Of a DNA stretch of 64,000 bases, positions 42,708-51,389 are shown in pieces (the stretch's first letter is position 1; each line of letters starts with the position of its first letter). Origin of the DNA: DAISIL01 sp036822015 (GTDB lineage Bacteria; Bacteroidota; Bacteroidia; Cytophagales; Bernardetiaceae); NCBI GenBank assembly GCA_036822015.1, contig DAISIL010000001.1:62001-126000 (forward strand), in the 5' to 3' direction. The position numbers and the translations under genes were made by a program. The notes beneath the pieces were generated by a model. It made no database searches, was not told the DNA's origin, and worked only from the letters and a program-made list of their open reading frames with translations.

Positions 42708-43445
42708 TTAAAAATTGATATATTGCCCCAAAAAATACGGGAACATACTCCTCCAGGTGGGCCAGTCGTGGGGCATATCGTAGCCCCAGAGGTCTAGGTG
42801 ATGCGGGATGCCTTTGTGTGTCAGTAAAGCCGAGAACTCCTTCGACCGCTCTGGGCGTTCGTAGTCGCCTTGTCCGGTTACGATATAGATGTGTTTTTTC
42901 TGGCGGAGGAGTTGGAGGGACAAGCCATCTCTAAGGTTGGCGATATAATCGGTGGGCGAGTTGAAATAAACGTTTTCGTTGTAGAAGCCCTTTGTGTAGT
43001 CTTTTAGGTCATAGGAACCGCTCAAAGCTAGCACACCCGTAAAGATGTCCGGGCGACGAAAGAAAGCATTGGCCGAGAGCAAAGCTCCCAACGAAACCCC
43101 TGTTGTCAGGATCGGGACAAGCCCGTGGCAGTGGTCGTGAATAAACGGCACAACCTCATCTTCGATGTATCGGTTGTATTGCTGATGGCGCAAGGCTTTC
43201 AGATGCCCAGGCATGTGGTTGTTGAGCCAGGCTTCTCTGTTGATGCTGTTGATGGAGAAGACCTTGAATTTGCCTGCACGGATGTATGGTTCAAGCCCTT
43301 TGAGAACATAAAAACGCTCGTACTCCAAAAAATCTGCGGCCGCACTAGGAAACATCAACACGGCAGGCCCATAATGCCCATAGACGGCAATCTCCATGTT
43401 TTTGTTGAGATTGGGGCTATACCAACCCGTAATTTCTCTTCTCAT
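42708..43445 (-). CDS. esterase D-type alpha/beta hydrolase
   Basis: The 245-residue protein is an alpha/beta hydrolase of the putative esterase group (PF00756 type). The strand AVLMFPSAAADFLEYE is followed by the nucleophile elbow TTGVSLGALLSANAFFR (GxSxG), and the C-terminus YDMPHDWPTWRSMFPYF supplies the histidine. No signal peptide is seen, so it is cytoplasmic. The substrate is unknown. The MarR regulator gene lies 64 bases upstream in the same direction, which suggests control of this gene and the phosphatase by that regulator. Confidence 0.83.
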   Translation of the reverse strand: MRREITGWYSPNLNKNMEIAVYGHYGPAVLMFPSAAADFLEYERFYVLKGLEPYIRAGKFKVFSINSINREAWLNNHMPGHLKALRHQQYNRYIEDEVVPFIHDHCHGLVPILTTGVSLGALLSANAFFRRPDIFTGVLALSGSYDLKDYTKGFYNENVYFNSPTDYIANLRDGLSLQLLRQKKHIYIVTGQGDYERPERSKEFSALLTHKGIPHHLDLWGYDMPHDWPTWRSMFPYFLGQYINF

Positions 43446-43509
43446 CGTATCTTTGGTTTGATTGAGGGGTGAATTTTAGCCCTTTTTTGTAGCATTTCCA
43501 ATTTATGGA

Positions 43510-43992
43510 TCAATTAAAATTTTCTTGGGTCTGTGCTTTTTCCCTTATCGCCTGGCTAGCGTAGGCTTCGGTAGAGGCTTGAATTTGTTGCATGACCTCA
43601 AAAAAGCAAGATAATTTTTCGGGTGCGATCTCCGAGCGCAAAAACTCATTGAAACCCAGGACGGTGCGTTTGGAGTAGTCGCGGTACTGGATACCGGCAG
43701 GGGTGAGCCGCACGATCACTTTGCGTTTGTCGGTGGCATCGGCTTCTCGGATAATCATGCCGCGCTCCTCGAGGGTCTTGAGGATGCGGGTTAGGCTTCG
43801 GGATTCCATGCCCATTTGAGGAGCGATCTTGGTGGCCGGCGTGCCTTTTTCTACGTCGATGTATAGCAAAGCCAATCCGGAGGCGTAGGTGGTCTCGTAG
43901 TCGGCGGCAAAAGCGTTGTACATCCGCGAGATGGAGAGCCAGGCCGTCTTGATCCAATAATCAACTTGTTCTTTTTTGCTTTGTTCTTTCAC
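43510..43992 (-). CDS. MarR family transcriptional regulator
   Basis: This 160-residue DNA-binding protein has the winged-helix core of MarR: TKIAPQMGMESRSLTRILKTLEERGMI (recognition helix), then the beta wing READATDKRKVIVRLTPAG. Dimer helices flank the core. Such regulators usually respond to phenolic compounds or oxidants and repress neighbouring genes; the likely targets here are the downstream esterase and phosphatase genes. It is divergent from smpB, with 78 bases between. Confidence 0.92.
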   Translation of the reverse strand: MKEQSKKEQVDYWIKTAWLSISRMYNAFAADYETTYASGLALLYIDVEKGTPATKIAPQMGMESRSLTRILKTLEERGMIIREADATDKRKVIVRLTPAGIQYRDYSKRTVLGFNEFLRSEIAPEKLSCFFEVMQQIQASTEAYASQAIREKAQTQENFN

Positions 43993-44046
43993 CAGAAAAT
44001 TCTCAATATTAGAACACCAAAACTACAAAAACCCCGTATTTACTCC

Positions 44047-44054
44047 TAACTTTG
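44047..44054 (+). promoter_or_regulatory. candidate -7 box of smpB
   Basis: TAACTTTG fits TAnnTTTG, 16 bases before the smpB ATG. No TTG partner is found at the standard spacing. Confidence 0.45.
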
Positions 44055-44070
44055 TAGAAAAATTATAGCC

Positions 44071-44544
44071 ATGGCCAAGAAAAAGAAAGAAGAAAGCCCG
44101 TTCAAAAAAACCATCAGCATCCAAAATCGGAAGGCACACTTTGATTATCATCTGATGGATAAGTACATTGCCGGTGTTGTCCTGAAAGGGACAGAGATCA
44201 AATCTTTACGTATGGGTAAAGCCAATTTGCAGGCGGCATTTTGTTTGTTCATCGGGAATGAACTCTTTGTCCGTCAGTTACATATCTCCGAGTACAAGAT
44301 GGGCAACATCCACAACCACGAAGAAAAAGCCGACCGAAAACTGCTGCTCTCCAAACGCGAACTCAAAAAACTCTCCGCCAAAATGGAAGAAAACGGCATG
44401 GCCATCATCCCGACGCGCATCTTCATCAACGAACGCGGCTGGGCTAAGCTAGAAATTGCCCTTGCCAAAGGCAAAAAACTTTACGACAAGCGCGAAACAA
44501 TCAAATCCCGAGACAATGCCCGCGATCTAGCCCGCCAGGACTAA
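44071..44544 (+). CDS. smpB: SsrA-binding protein SmpB
   Basis: SmpB carries tmRNA to stalled ribosomes for trans-translation. The 157-residue sequence has the family blocks IQNRKAHFDYHLMDKYIAGVVLKGTEIKSLRMGKANL-like order, the RKLLLSKRELKKL segment and the basic tail GKKLYDKRETIKSRDNARDLARQD that reads the empty A site. The tmRNA gene itself is not in this window. Confidence 0.97.
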   Translation: MAKKKKEESPFKKTISIQNRKAHFDYHLMDKYIAGVVLKGTEIKSLRMGKANLQAAFCLFIGNELFVRQLHISEYKMGNIHNHEEKADRKLLLSKRELKKLSAKMEENGMAIIPTRIFINERGWAKLEIALAKGKKLYDKRETIKSRDNARDLARQD

Positions 44545-44556
44545 ACCAAAAGGAGG

Positions 44557-45981
44557 CTATGTGTTGCGCTCGTGCTTATACTGCCGGACAAGTTTGTAGA
44601 TGGCCTTCTGTGATTTGATGTCTGGGAAAAAGTGATACAACTCCTCGTGTGCGTCGTAATCCAGGAAAAGCGCGATCTCTAAATGATTGATTGCCTCCCG
44701 ATACCGCCCCGAAAGCATCAAAAAAGCTACCAGGCGGTACATGACCTTTGTATCCTCGGGGAACATATCCAGGGCCGATTGCATCAGGTCGGCAGCCTCC
44801 TCGTATTGTTTTTGCTCATAGAGCAGCAACGACCAATCGAGCCAGGCATAGGGGTTGTCGGCTTGCTTACTGACGGCCGCCCGATAGGCTTCCGTGCTTG
44901 AAATGAGGTTGCCGATGTGATACTCGGCTTTTCCCTTGGCGATCAGATAATCGGTCTCTTCGCTGTCCAGTTGGACGGCTTTGCCGAAGTAGTGCGTGGC
45001 TTCATACCAGCGTTCTTGCAGGGCCAAACAACAACCGATGCCATACCAGGCTGCGGCGTGTCCTTTGTCGGCTTTGGTGGCTTTGTAGTAACAGACGAGT
45101 GCCTCCTCATATCGCTCGAGGCGTTCGAGGCTTGCCCCTAGATGGCAGAGCATATCAGCACTGGCTTGATCGGGGTCTCCGGCAGCTTTTTGGTAAGCCT
45201 GATGGGCTTTTGTGTAATCGGAGAGGTTCATGTAGGTGTGTCCAAGCCAAAAAAACGCCCGTTGGTTGTCCTGATCGACGATAGTAGCGTACTCAAAGGC
45301 ATGAGCGGCAGCGGCAAAGTCTCCGATTTTGTGATGAATCTGCCCCAGCTGAAACCAGGCGATCTGCCAGTAGGGGTCTGCATCCAGGACACGTTCGTAG
45401 GTGGCGATGCAATCTGCGAGCGTATCGAGTTGTTCGTGGCAGTAGGTGAGTTCGAGGAGTGCCTCCTCGTTGAGGGGGTCTGTTTCGAGGGCGCGGTTGT
45501 ACCAATGGATGGCTCTGGGGTAGTCCTCCATGTTTTGGTGTGCCATCCCGATTTGGGTATAAATCAAGTCGTGATCGTCGCCCGAAAGCAAGAGTAACTG
45601 CTCAAAAGCGTCGATGGCTTTGGGGTACTCTTCGGCATCTACGTAGATGTGTGCTTTGGCAAGCAGGAGATCGGTATCGTAGGGTTGGAGGCTTTCGGCA
45701 TCTTCGATGCACGATTTGGCTTCCTGTGTGCGCCCCAGATAAGAGAGCAGTCGGGCTTTATCAGCCAGCACAGTAGCCGAGTAGGGGTAGATATCGTTGG
45801 CAACCTGACAGAGCCGCAAAGCCTTGGTATAGTCGCCGTTTTCGTGATAATAATCAAGGATCTGTTCGTAGGTATCCATTTCCAAAAACACCGGATCACC
45901 ACTGGCTAAGGCCTGCTCAAAACGCTGGACAGAATCTGTGCGCTCGTCGGACTCCCAATTATTGGCTGAAAAATCAATCAT
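44557..45981 (-). CDS. tetratricopeptide repeat protein
   Basis: The 474-residue protein begins with MIDFSANNWESDERTDSVQRFEQAL and is then built almost wholly of TPR units (at least 10), for example QPYDTDLLLAKAHIYVDAEEYPKAIDAFEQ and DPLNEEALLELTYCHEQLDTLADCIATYERVLDADP. ATG 45981 is preferred because the frame up to 46119 adds non-family sequence overlapping the upstream region. It has no signal peptide or membrane segment, so it is a cytoplasmic scaffold. Its partner is unknown. Proteins of this kind, with the same acidic start, are common in Bacteroidota. Confidence 0.88.
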   Translation of the reverse strand: MIDFSANNWESDERTDSVQRFEQALASGDPVFLEMDTYEQILDYYHENGDYTKALRLCQVANDIYPYSATVLADKARLLSYLGRTQEAKSCIEDAESLQPYDTDLLLAKAHIYVDAEEYPKAIDAFEQLLLLSGDDHDLIYTQIGMAHQNMEDYPRAIHWYNRALETDPLNEEALLELTYCHEQLDTLADCIATYERVLDADPYWQIAWFQLGQIHHKIGDFAAAAHAFEYATIVDQDNQRAFFWLGHTYMNLSDYTKAHQAYQKAAGDPDQASADMLCHLGASLERLERYEEALVCYYKATKADKGHAAAWYGIGCCLALQERWYEATHYFGKAVQLDSEETDYLIAKGKAEYHIGNLISSTEAYRAAVSKQADNPYAWLDWSLLLYEQKQYEEAADLMQSALDMFPEDTKVMYRLVAFLMLSGRYREAINHLEIALFLDYDAHEELYHFFPDIKSQKAIYKLVRQYKHERNT

Positions 45982-46136
45982 AACACATCCTTGTTCTTTT
46001 ATTAGTCGAGGCAATATACAAAAAATCGGATTCCCTGCAAGCGACACGTTATTGATCGTTAAATCTGCTTTTTCTGGTGTAGTTTTAGAGAACTTTGCTT
46101 CATCAATTATTTGTTCCACTAATTTTTTTGTTGCCC

Positions 46137-46667
46137 ATGAAACGTATCATCCCCGTACTGATACCTCTCCTACTCTTGATGGGAGGACTGACCCAAGCCC
46201 AGACGCTCAAGATCGGCTATACCAGCCCACAGATGATCCTGACCAAGATGGAGGCGTACAAACTCAAACAATCTGAACTCGAAGAGTTTGCCAAAGTGCT
46301 GCAAAAGCAATTTGAAACCAAGCAACAAGCCTACCAACGACGGGCCGAAGAAGTCCGTGGAAACTTCCAAAACCTTGCTCCGGTGGAGCAGGAAAAAGTG
46401 ATGAAGGAGTTTCAGGAAAAAGAGCAGGAGCTGGTTAAGTTGCAGCAGGACTCCCAACAAAAACTTCAAAAGAAAGAAGAAGAACTCATGGAACCCCTCT
46501 ACAAGCAGATCAAGGAAGCCATCAATGCCGTCTCCGAGGAGCAGGGTTATACGTATATCATCAATGCCTTCGATGGTACGGGTAGTGCTAACTTGCTGTA
46601 TGCCAAAGAATCACTGGACGTAACGGATGCGGTACTCCAAAAACTAGGCGTCTCCGCCGGTGAGTAG
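46137..46667 (+). CDS. OmpH/Skp family periplasmic chaperone (first copy)
   Basis: The 176-residue protein has a signal peptide (MKRIIPVLIPLLLLMGGLTQAQ), then the conserved strand LKIGYTSPQMILTKM. The long charged helical hairpin of Skp (residues about 40-130) follows, and the closing strand VSEEQGYTYIINAFDGTG completes the trimer core. Skp holds unfolded outer membrane proteins in the periplasm. The start at 46137 is fixed by the signal peptide. A second copy follows after 72 bases. bamA, which often precedes ompH genes in this phylum, is absent here. Confidence 0.9.
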   Translation: MKRIIPVLIPLLLLMGGLTQAQTLKIGYTSPQMILTKMEAYKLKQSELEEFAKVLQKQFETKQQAYQRRAEEVRGNFQNLAPVEQEKVMKEFQEKEQELVKLQQDSQQKLQKKEEELMEPLYKQIKEAINAVSEEQGYTYIINAFDGTGSANLLYAKESLDVTDAVLQKLGVSAGE

Positions 46668-46739
46668 CTTGGTGTGGCAGGTCTTATCTGCTCTCCTTTT
46701 CTTTTTTTCCTTTTCTTTTTTGTTCTCCCCAAAAATATC

Positions 46740-47279
46740 ATGAAACGAATATATTTTTTTGTAAGTCTTTTTCTTTCCCTCTTCACCCTGGCGGCCACTG
46801 CCCAGGTCAAGATCGGTTATACGGCTGCCTCTCTGATCCTGCCCGAGCTGCCCGAGTATCAGCAGAAACAAAAAGAAATTGAGGCGTACATCGGACAACT
46901 GCAAGAGCAAGTAACCGAAAAAGAAAACGAAATTCGGCAAAAAATCAAGGCTTTCGAGGAAAAACGCAGCACCTGGCTCCCCGTCGTTGTCCAACAGAAG
47001 CAAGCCGAAATCCAACGCCTCCAGCAAGAACTCGAGCAGATGCAGAAGGGCTTCCGAGAAGACCTCGTGCGCTACGAAGAGACGGCTATGCAGCCACTTT
47101 TTGAACAAATCCAAGAAAAAATCAATCAGGTAGCAGTGGAAGAAAACTTTGATTTCATCCTCAACGCCTACGATGGCACGGGTACATCCCTCCTGCTGGC
47201 CGCCCCCGAGGCGGATGAGATCACGGATCGCGTCCTCAAAAAGCTCGGCGTTACGCCTAAGCCCAAGACGGGCGAGTAG
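46740..47279 (+). CDS. OmpH/Skp family periplasmic chaperone (second copy)
   Basis: This 179-residue paralogue has the signal peptide MKRIYFFVSLFLSLFTLAATAQ and the core VKIGYTAASLILPEL, a long coiled-coil hairpin, and VEENFDFILNAYDGTG matching the first copy. The two differ over most of the coiled coil, so the duplication is old and the proteins may have divided clients or form mixed trimers. The pyrimidine-rich stretch just upstream (46685-46725) is unusual but codes for nothing recognisable. Confidence 0.9.
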   Translation: MKRIYFFVSLFLSLFTLAATAQVKIGYTAASLILPELPEYQQKQKEIEAYIGQLQEQVTEKENEIRQKIKAFEEKRSTWLPVVVQQKQAEIQRLQQELEQMQKGFREDLVRYEETAMQPLFEQIQEKINQVAVEENFDFILNAYDGTGTSLLLAAPEADEITDRVLKKLGVTPKPKTGE

Positions 47280-47297
47280 TAGGCAAGACAATGCAGG

Positions 47298-48002
47298 TCA
47301 TTTTTTCCAGAGTCGTTTTTCGACGATCTCTTGAACGACAGTGTCGCGTAGGTGGCGGCCGATCGGGATGCGAGCTTCTCCCATCAGGAGTTCATTGCCC
47401 TCCACGGCCGTTACTTTGTCTTTGGCGACGATGTAGGAACGATGGACGCGCAGGAAGCGATCGGGTGGTAGATAGGCTTCAACGGCTTTGAGCGTCAGGA
47501 GGGTTAGGTGTTTGTCTGCTTGCGTATGGATGGCGACGTAGTTTTGCATTCCTTCTACGTAGAGCAGTTCGGAGAGCAGCACTTTTTCGTATTTGTTGCC
47601 TACTTTCACAAAAAAATCACCCATCATTTGGATAGGGGGGGTGTGCTGCTGGTGTCGGTTTTGGGCCTTCTGGGCTGCCTGAAAAAATCGCTGAAAAGTG
47701 ATGGGTTTGAGTAGGTAATCCAGGACATCCAACTGGTAGCCTTCGAGGGCGTATTGGGGGTAGGCTGTCGTCAGGATGACCATAGGTGGGTGTTTGAGTG
47801 AGCGTAAGAAGTCGATGCCATTGAGTTTGGGCATCTCGACATCCAGGAAGAGCAACTCTATCTGGGGCATCTGCTGCCCAAGGGCTAAGGGGCTTTCGGC
47901 TGTCCCGATCAAATCCAAAAAATCCACCTCCTGAACGTATTGTGCCAATCCCTGGCGGGCTAGGGGTTCGTCGTCGATGATAAAGCACTTGATGGGAGCC
48001 AT
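47298..48002 (-). CDS. LytTR family response regulator
   Basis: The 234-residue regulator has a receiver domain with the acidic pair in FIIDDEPLARQ, the phospho-acceptor aspartate in LLFLDVEMPKLNGIDFL, and the lysine in YLLKPI. The C-terminal LytTR DNA-binding domain carries LYVEGMQNYVAIHT and FLRVHRSYIVAKDKVTAVEGNELLMG. ATG 48002 is the family start. It is encoded by the same transcript as the sensor kinase, whose coding region it overlaps by 43 bases, so the pair is tightly coupled. Confidence 0.95.
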   Translation of the reverse strand: MAPIKCFIIDDEPLARQGLAQYVQEVDFLDLIGTAESPLALGQQMPQIELLFLDVEMPKLNGIDFLRSLKHPPMVILTTAYPQYALEGYQLDVLDYLLKPITFQRFFQAAQKAQNRHQQHTPPIQMMGDFFVKVGNKYEKVLLSELLYVEGMQNYVAIHTQADKHLTLLTLKAVEAYLPPDRFLRVHRSYIVAKDKVTAVEGNELLMGEARIPIGRHLRDTVVQEIVEKRLWKK

Positions 48003-49009
48003 GCAGGGTATTTTTTGTTGGGGATCACCAACTGAACAATGAACCAACCGGCTTTTGTTTCGATCTCGAGTTGATAATCTTTTCCGTAGATCAAATCCAG
48101 TCGCCGCCGGACGTTTGCCAGTCCGATGCCGCCTACGGTAGTTTGGGGAGCCGTCCCAAAGGTATTCTTGACCTCCAGATGCCAGCGGTTGTGTGTGTAG
48201 GTCAGGTGGATGGAAAGGGCGGGTTGTTTGGCAGTCAGGACGTATTTGAAGGCGTTTTCTATGAAAGGCAGGAAGATATTGGGGGCTATTTCAAAGCCTT
48301 CAGTATGCACCTGGGAGAGGTTGTCCTGGCAGGGAAAGTCTTTTTTGCGGAGGCGTTCGAGTGTAATAAAATCTTGTAAAAAAGTGATTTCTCTTGCCAT
48401 AGGTACACTTGGCGTATTGCATTGGTAGAGTTGGTAGCGGAGCATATCGGAGAATCGCGCTAAGGAATCGGCGGCTAGTTCGGGGTCTTTTTTGATGAGA
48501 AAATAAATGGTGTTGATGGTGTTGAACAAAAAATGGGGATTCCATTGCGCCCGCAAAAAATTGAGTTCGTTTTGGAGATTTTCATGGGCTAGTGCCTGCG
48601 ACCTTTGCCGCTCTCGGAGCCAGGATAGGAGTAGCTTGAGGAGCAGGGTCAAGACAAGTGTGTTGGCGGCACTAGCAAAAGTAGCCGGTATAAAACGTGG
48701 GGAGTCATAAAAATCCTCCCAGCTACCCAAAGGAGAAAGGCTTATGTAATAGCCCAAAGCCGTGATGCCCGTAGCTCCACCCACTACGGCAACAAAAGAC
48801 AATCCAAAGAGTAGATACTTTTTTCTGGAAAGTAAGCGCGGCACCAGCCCATAGATCACGATGTACGTCCCGCCAGCGTGCGCCACTAAGTAGCCCAGCA
48901 AGAGCTGAAGACCAGGCCAGGTGAGTAATGTATCGTGGCTATCAAAGAGCCAAAACCAAAAATATTCGTACAACAGCCAGAGTGGGAGATGAAATAGGTA
49001 TTGCCACAT
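47960..49009 (-). CDS. LytS-type sensor histidine kinase
   Basis: The 349-residue kinase has four predicted membrane segments in the first 150 residues, a short coiled linker (RSQALAHENLQNELNFLRAQ) and the His_kinase domain with the acceptor histidine in WNPHFLFNTINTIYFLIKKDPE. The ATP-binding part contains PNIFLPFIENAFKYV and GIGLANVRRRLDLIYG. No extracellular sensor domain is present, so the signal is probably read within the membrane. Its cognate regulator is the overlapping LytTR gene. Such pairs often govern envelope or surface genes in Bacteroidota. Confidence 0.94.
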   Translation of the reverse strand: MWQYLFHLPLWLLYEYFWFWLFDSHDTLLTWPGLQLLLGYLVAHAGGTYIVIYGLVPRLLSRKKYLLFGLSFVAVVGGATGITALGYYISLSPLGSWEDFYDSPRFIPATFASAANTLVLTLLLKLLLSWLRERQRSQALAHENLQNELNFLRAQWNPHFLFNTINTIYFLIKKDPELAADSLARFSDMLRYQLYQCNTPSVPMAREITFLQDFITLERLRKKDFPCQDNLSQVHTEGFEIAPNIFLPFIENAFKYVLTAKQPALSIHLTYTHNRWHLEVKNTFGTAPQTTVGGIGLANVRRRLDLIYGKDYQLEIETKAGWFIVQLVIPNKKYPAWLPSSALSSTTNP

Positions 49010-49090
49010 CGGTTGTATTAATTTTTGTGGAACACAATAATAAGAAATAATGGTTTTTCGCGTTTCTGTTTAGAAATCTTAGGATAAATT

Positions 49091-49121
49091 TTGTGGGTGA
49101 AGAAAAGAAAAAGTACATTTG
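49091..49121 (+). promoter_or_regulatory. Bacteroidota-type promoter of nuoA
   Basis: TTG at 49091-49093 is followed after 20 bases by TACATTTG at 49114-49121, an exact fit to the consensus. The nuoA start codon lies 18 bases further on. Confidence 0.7.
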
Positions 49122-49139
49122 TGTCGTAAATACGTTGTT

Positions 49140-49598
49140 ATGAATACAGAATTTTTTTGGGTATTGTTTTTTGCTTTGGGTAGTGCAGCGTTTTTGCATG
49201 TGAGTTTGTGGGTGGGACGGCTTCTGCGTCCCTCTCCACAGCAAAGCGTAGAGGCGCGTTCGCCGTATGAGTGTGGCGAGGCAGTGCTTGGGTCGGCTAA
49301 CGGCGTAGGCTTCTCGATTCGTTTTTACTTGCTGGCTCTGGCTTTTGTACTTTTTGAGGTGGAAATTATCTTTTTATTCCTTTGGGGCTTGGTTATTGAG
49401 CAAGTACATCAACAAGAACTACTTCTCTTCGTGATTGGAGAGGCATTTATTTTTGTGGCTCTGCTCGGTCTTGGATTGGCTTATCTGTGGGCAAAGGGTT
49501 TTTTGTCCTGGTCAGCGGATCACACTACTACCACACGAACAATAATGACTCGTCGGCTCACCATTCCAACGCATATTTATCAAAACTTGAACCGCTAA
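49140..49598 (+). CDS. nuoA: NADH-quinone oxidoreductase subunit A, solitary copy
   Basis: NuoA (NdhC) is a small membrane subunit of respiratory complex I. The 152-residue protein has three transmembrane helices and the invariant loop SPYECGEAVLGSANGVGFSIRFYLLALAFVLFEVEIIFLFLWG-like block (PYECG, then RFYLLALAFVLFEVEI), so the call is firm. It lies alone: no nuoB or other complex I gene follows, and the next gene begins at the very next base and encodes a glycosyltransferase. The tail after the third helix (about 30 residues, TTTTRTIMTRRLTIPTHIYQNL) is longer than usual. It has a good promoter of its own. Confidence 0.9.
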   Translation: MNTEFFWVLFFALGSAAFLHVSLWVGRLLRPSPQQSVEARSPYECGEAVLGSANGVGFSIRFYLLALAFVLFEVEIIFLFLWGLVIEQVHQQELLLFVIGEAFIFVALLGLGLAYLWAKGFLSWSADHTTTTRTIMTRRLTIPTHIYQNLNR

Positions 49599-50693
49599 AT
49601 GACGATGTTCACCTTTATTTTACCTTTTCTTGCCTTTGGATTAGCTTTCGCGATTACTTCTCTGCTCCTGCCCGAGATTATCAAGATCGCCAACCGTTAT
49701 GGCTTGCAGGATGTCCCGAATGCCCGCAAAGTACATGCGCACAAGATTCCTACCTTTGGCGGCATGGCGATTTTTTTTGGCTTCGTGATGGCGAGCCTAT
49801 TGAGTACGTTTGCTGATCTGGACACGACGATACAGTATTTTCTTTGTGGGATATTGGTCGTGGTCGTGATCGGGATGCGGGATGACTTTCTGGCACTTGC
49901 GGCAAAGTGGAAGTTTTTGGGGCAGCTTTTGGCTGCTTTTCTATTGGTGCATTTTGGAGAGATGCGCCTTCTGAACATCAACGGGTTGTTTGGCTTACAT
50001 GCGTTGCCTTTTGTGCTGGATTATGGCTTATCGCTCTTTATCATTGTCGGGATCACGAATGCGTTCAATTTGATAGATGGCGTGAACGGACTGGCCGGAA
50101 CGGTGAGTTTGGTGGTGTTGAGCTTCTTGGGGGCTTGGTTCTTTTGGGCAGATGTTTTGGTATTGAGCATTTTTTGTTTTAGTCTGGTGGGTGGGATTAT
50201 CGCTTTTTTGCGTTTCAATTACACGCCAGCCCGTATTTTTATGGGCGATACGGGATCGCTGCTGCTGGGTTTCACAATTTCGGGGATGATTTTTTTGTTC
50301 TTGCGCCACAATGCTTCCAGCCAGATATTCGGAGCGGCTCATGTACCTTCGTTCATTTCGGCGGGCTTGGTCTTGATCTTGTACCCGGCCTTCGATACGT
50401 TGCGGGTCTTCGTGTTGCGTATATGGGAGGGGAGATCACCGTTTTCGGCTGACCAAAACCACATCCATCACCTGTTGCTTCGTTTGGGCTTGTCGCACAT
50501 GCAAGTAACGGGTTTGATCGTGAGCGTACAGGTGATCCTGATTACGATATTCTTGATTTTGAGCAAGTGGGGAGTCAATGAAAACTATCTAGTGGCTTCT
50601 ATGGTCTTTACTGTTTTGGTGGTGGTGGGACTGCTCCAGCTCTTCCACAACCGCAAATACCGCTATACCAAGTCGTCGGTTAAGCACGCCTAG
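49599..50693 (+). CDS. WecA/MraY-like polyprenyl-phosphate sugar-1-phosphate transferase
   Basis: The 364-residue inner membrane enzyme moves a sugar phosphate (GlcNAc-1-P or similar) from UDP-sugar to undecaprenyl phosphate. About ten transmembrane helices are visible. The diagnostic loops are NARKVHAHKIPTFGGMAIFFGF, the DD pair in RDDFLALAAKWKF, NAFNLIDGVNGLAG, the FMGDTGSLLLGF metal site, and HIHHLLLRLGLSH. The extended histidine loop fits WecA/TagO (O-antigen or teichoic acid start), not MraY. No glycan cluster is adjacent. It starts directly at the nuoA stop codon. Confidence 0.9.
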   Translation: MTMFTFILPFLAFGLAFAITSLLLPEIIKIANRYGLQDVPNARKVHAHKIPTFGGMAIFFGFVMASLLSTFADLDTTIQYFLCGILVVVVIGMRDDFLALAAKWKFLGQLLAAFLLVHFGEMRLLNINGLFGLHALPFVLDYGLSLFIIVGITNAFNLIDGVNGLAGTVSLVVLSFLGAWFFWADVLVLSIFCFSLVGGIIAFLRFNYTPARIFMGDTGSLLLGFTISGMIFLFLRHNASSQIFGAAHVPSFISAGLVLILYPAFDTLRVFVLRIWEGRSPFSADQNHIHHLLLRLGLSHMQVTGLIVSVQVILITIFLILSKWGVNENYLVASMVFTVLVVVGLLQLFHNRKYRYTKSSVKHA

Positions 50694-50762
50694 TCTAGTT
50701 CTTCAAATACATAGCTTGGCTTGGGGGTGAACAGACCCGCTTCTATGGATACTTGCTTTTGA

Positions 50763-51389
50763 TTATTCGTACATGGCTCTTTCCACAACTTTGATATACT
50801 TTGATAATGTGGTAGCATCAAGACCGGTACGGTAATACCATCCGTTGTACACTTTCCATCCTGTCCGTGTGCCAGTGTTATTGTAGTCATCAAATTCAAC
50901 TTTGGTGAGTAAGACATGCCTTTTTCCGTAATTATTCAATTTGTTTTTGATGGCCACTATCAGATTTTCATCCTGTTTATCAATCAATGATTTAATCAAC
51001 GCTGCAAAGCGTTCAGATAAAGGAGTAGCGTTTTTTGTGGAGGCACTGGCTATTTTTATGCTAATTTTGCTACGATCAATATATTGTGAGTAAGTTTCGT
51101 CTAGTTTGCCTCCGAGAAGCGTAAATAGTGTACAAGCCTTATAAAATTCGATCACATAAAATTCCGTAGAATTTATCCGTTTCAGCACTTGTTTACAAAT
51201 CTTTTCTATGGTGAGAACATCCGTGTTTTCAAAAGAAAAGATGGCTAATTTATTTTTTTGGGCATCTTTATCGTTATTCAGATATTGATAGGCTTTATTG
51301 GCACGATCAATGGTGCCAACGCCGATTTTACAAACATCTTTGATGTTATGCTCATGCACGTATAAAAACCGTTTCGTAGGATGGCTCAT
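50763..51389 (-). CDS. AT-rich orphan protein with T5orf172/GIY-YIG-like N-terminus
   Basis: I cannot name this 208-residue protein. Its N-terminal part (FLYVHEHNIKDVCKIGVG..DRANKAYQYLN, then LTIEKICKQVLKRINSTEFYVIEF) matches the layout of GIY-YIG nucleases of the T5orf172 type: a Y-V strand, KIG, an arginine helix, a conserved glutamate and an E-F-Y end. The C-terminal part is lysine-rich and ends in WYYRTGLDATTLSKYIKVVERAMYE. The gene is much more AT-rich than both neighbours, so it is probably a recent import, perhaps a phage or defence remnant. Nuclease activity is a hypothesis. Confidence 0.5.
   Translation of the reverse strand: MSHPTKRFLYVHEHNIKDVCKIGVGTIDRANKAYQYLNNDKDAQKNKLAIFSFENTDVLTIEKICKQVLKRINSTEFYVIEFYKACTLFTLLGGKLDETYSQYIDRSKISIKIASASTKNATPLSERFAALIKSLIDKQDENLIVAIKNKLNNYGKRHVLLTKVEFDDYNNTGTRTGWKVYNGWYYRTGLDATTLSKYIKVVERAMYE

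Noticed and set aside
46685..46725. Pyrimidine-rich tract as a terminator after the first skp gene
   Set aside because: No stem precedes the T-rich run. Both skp genes are probably on one transcript.
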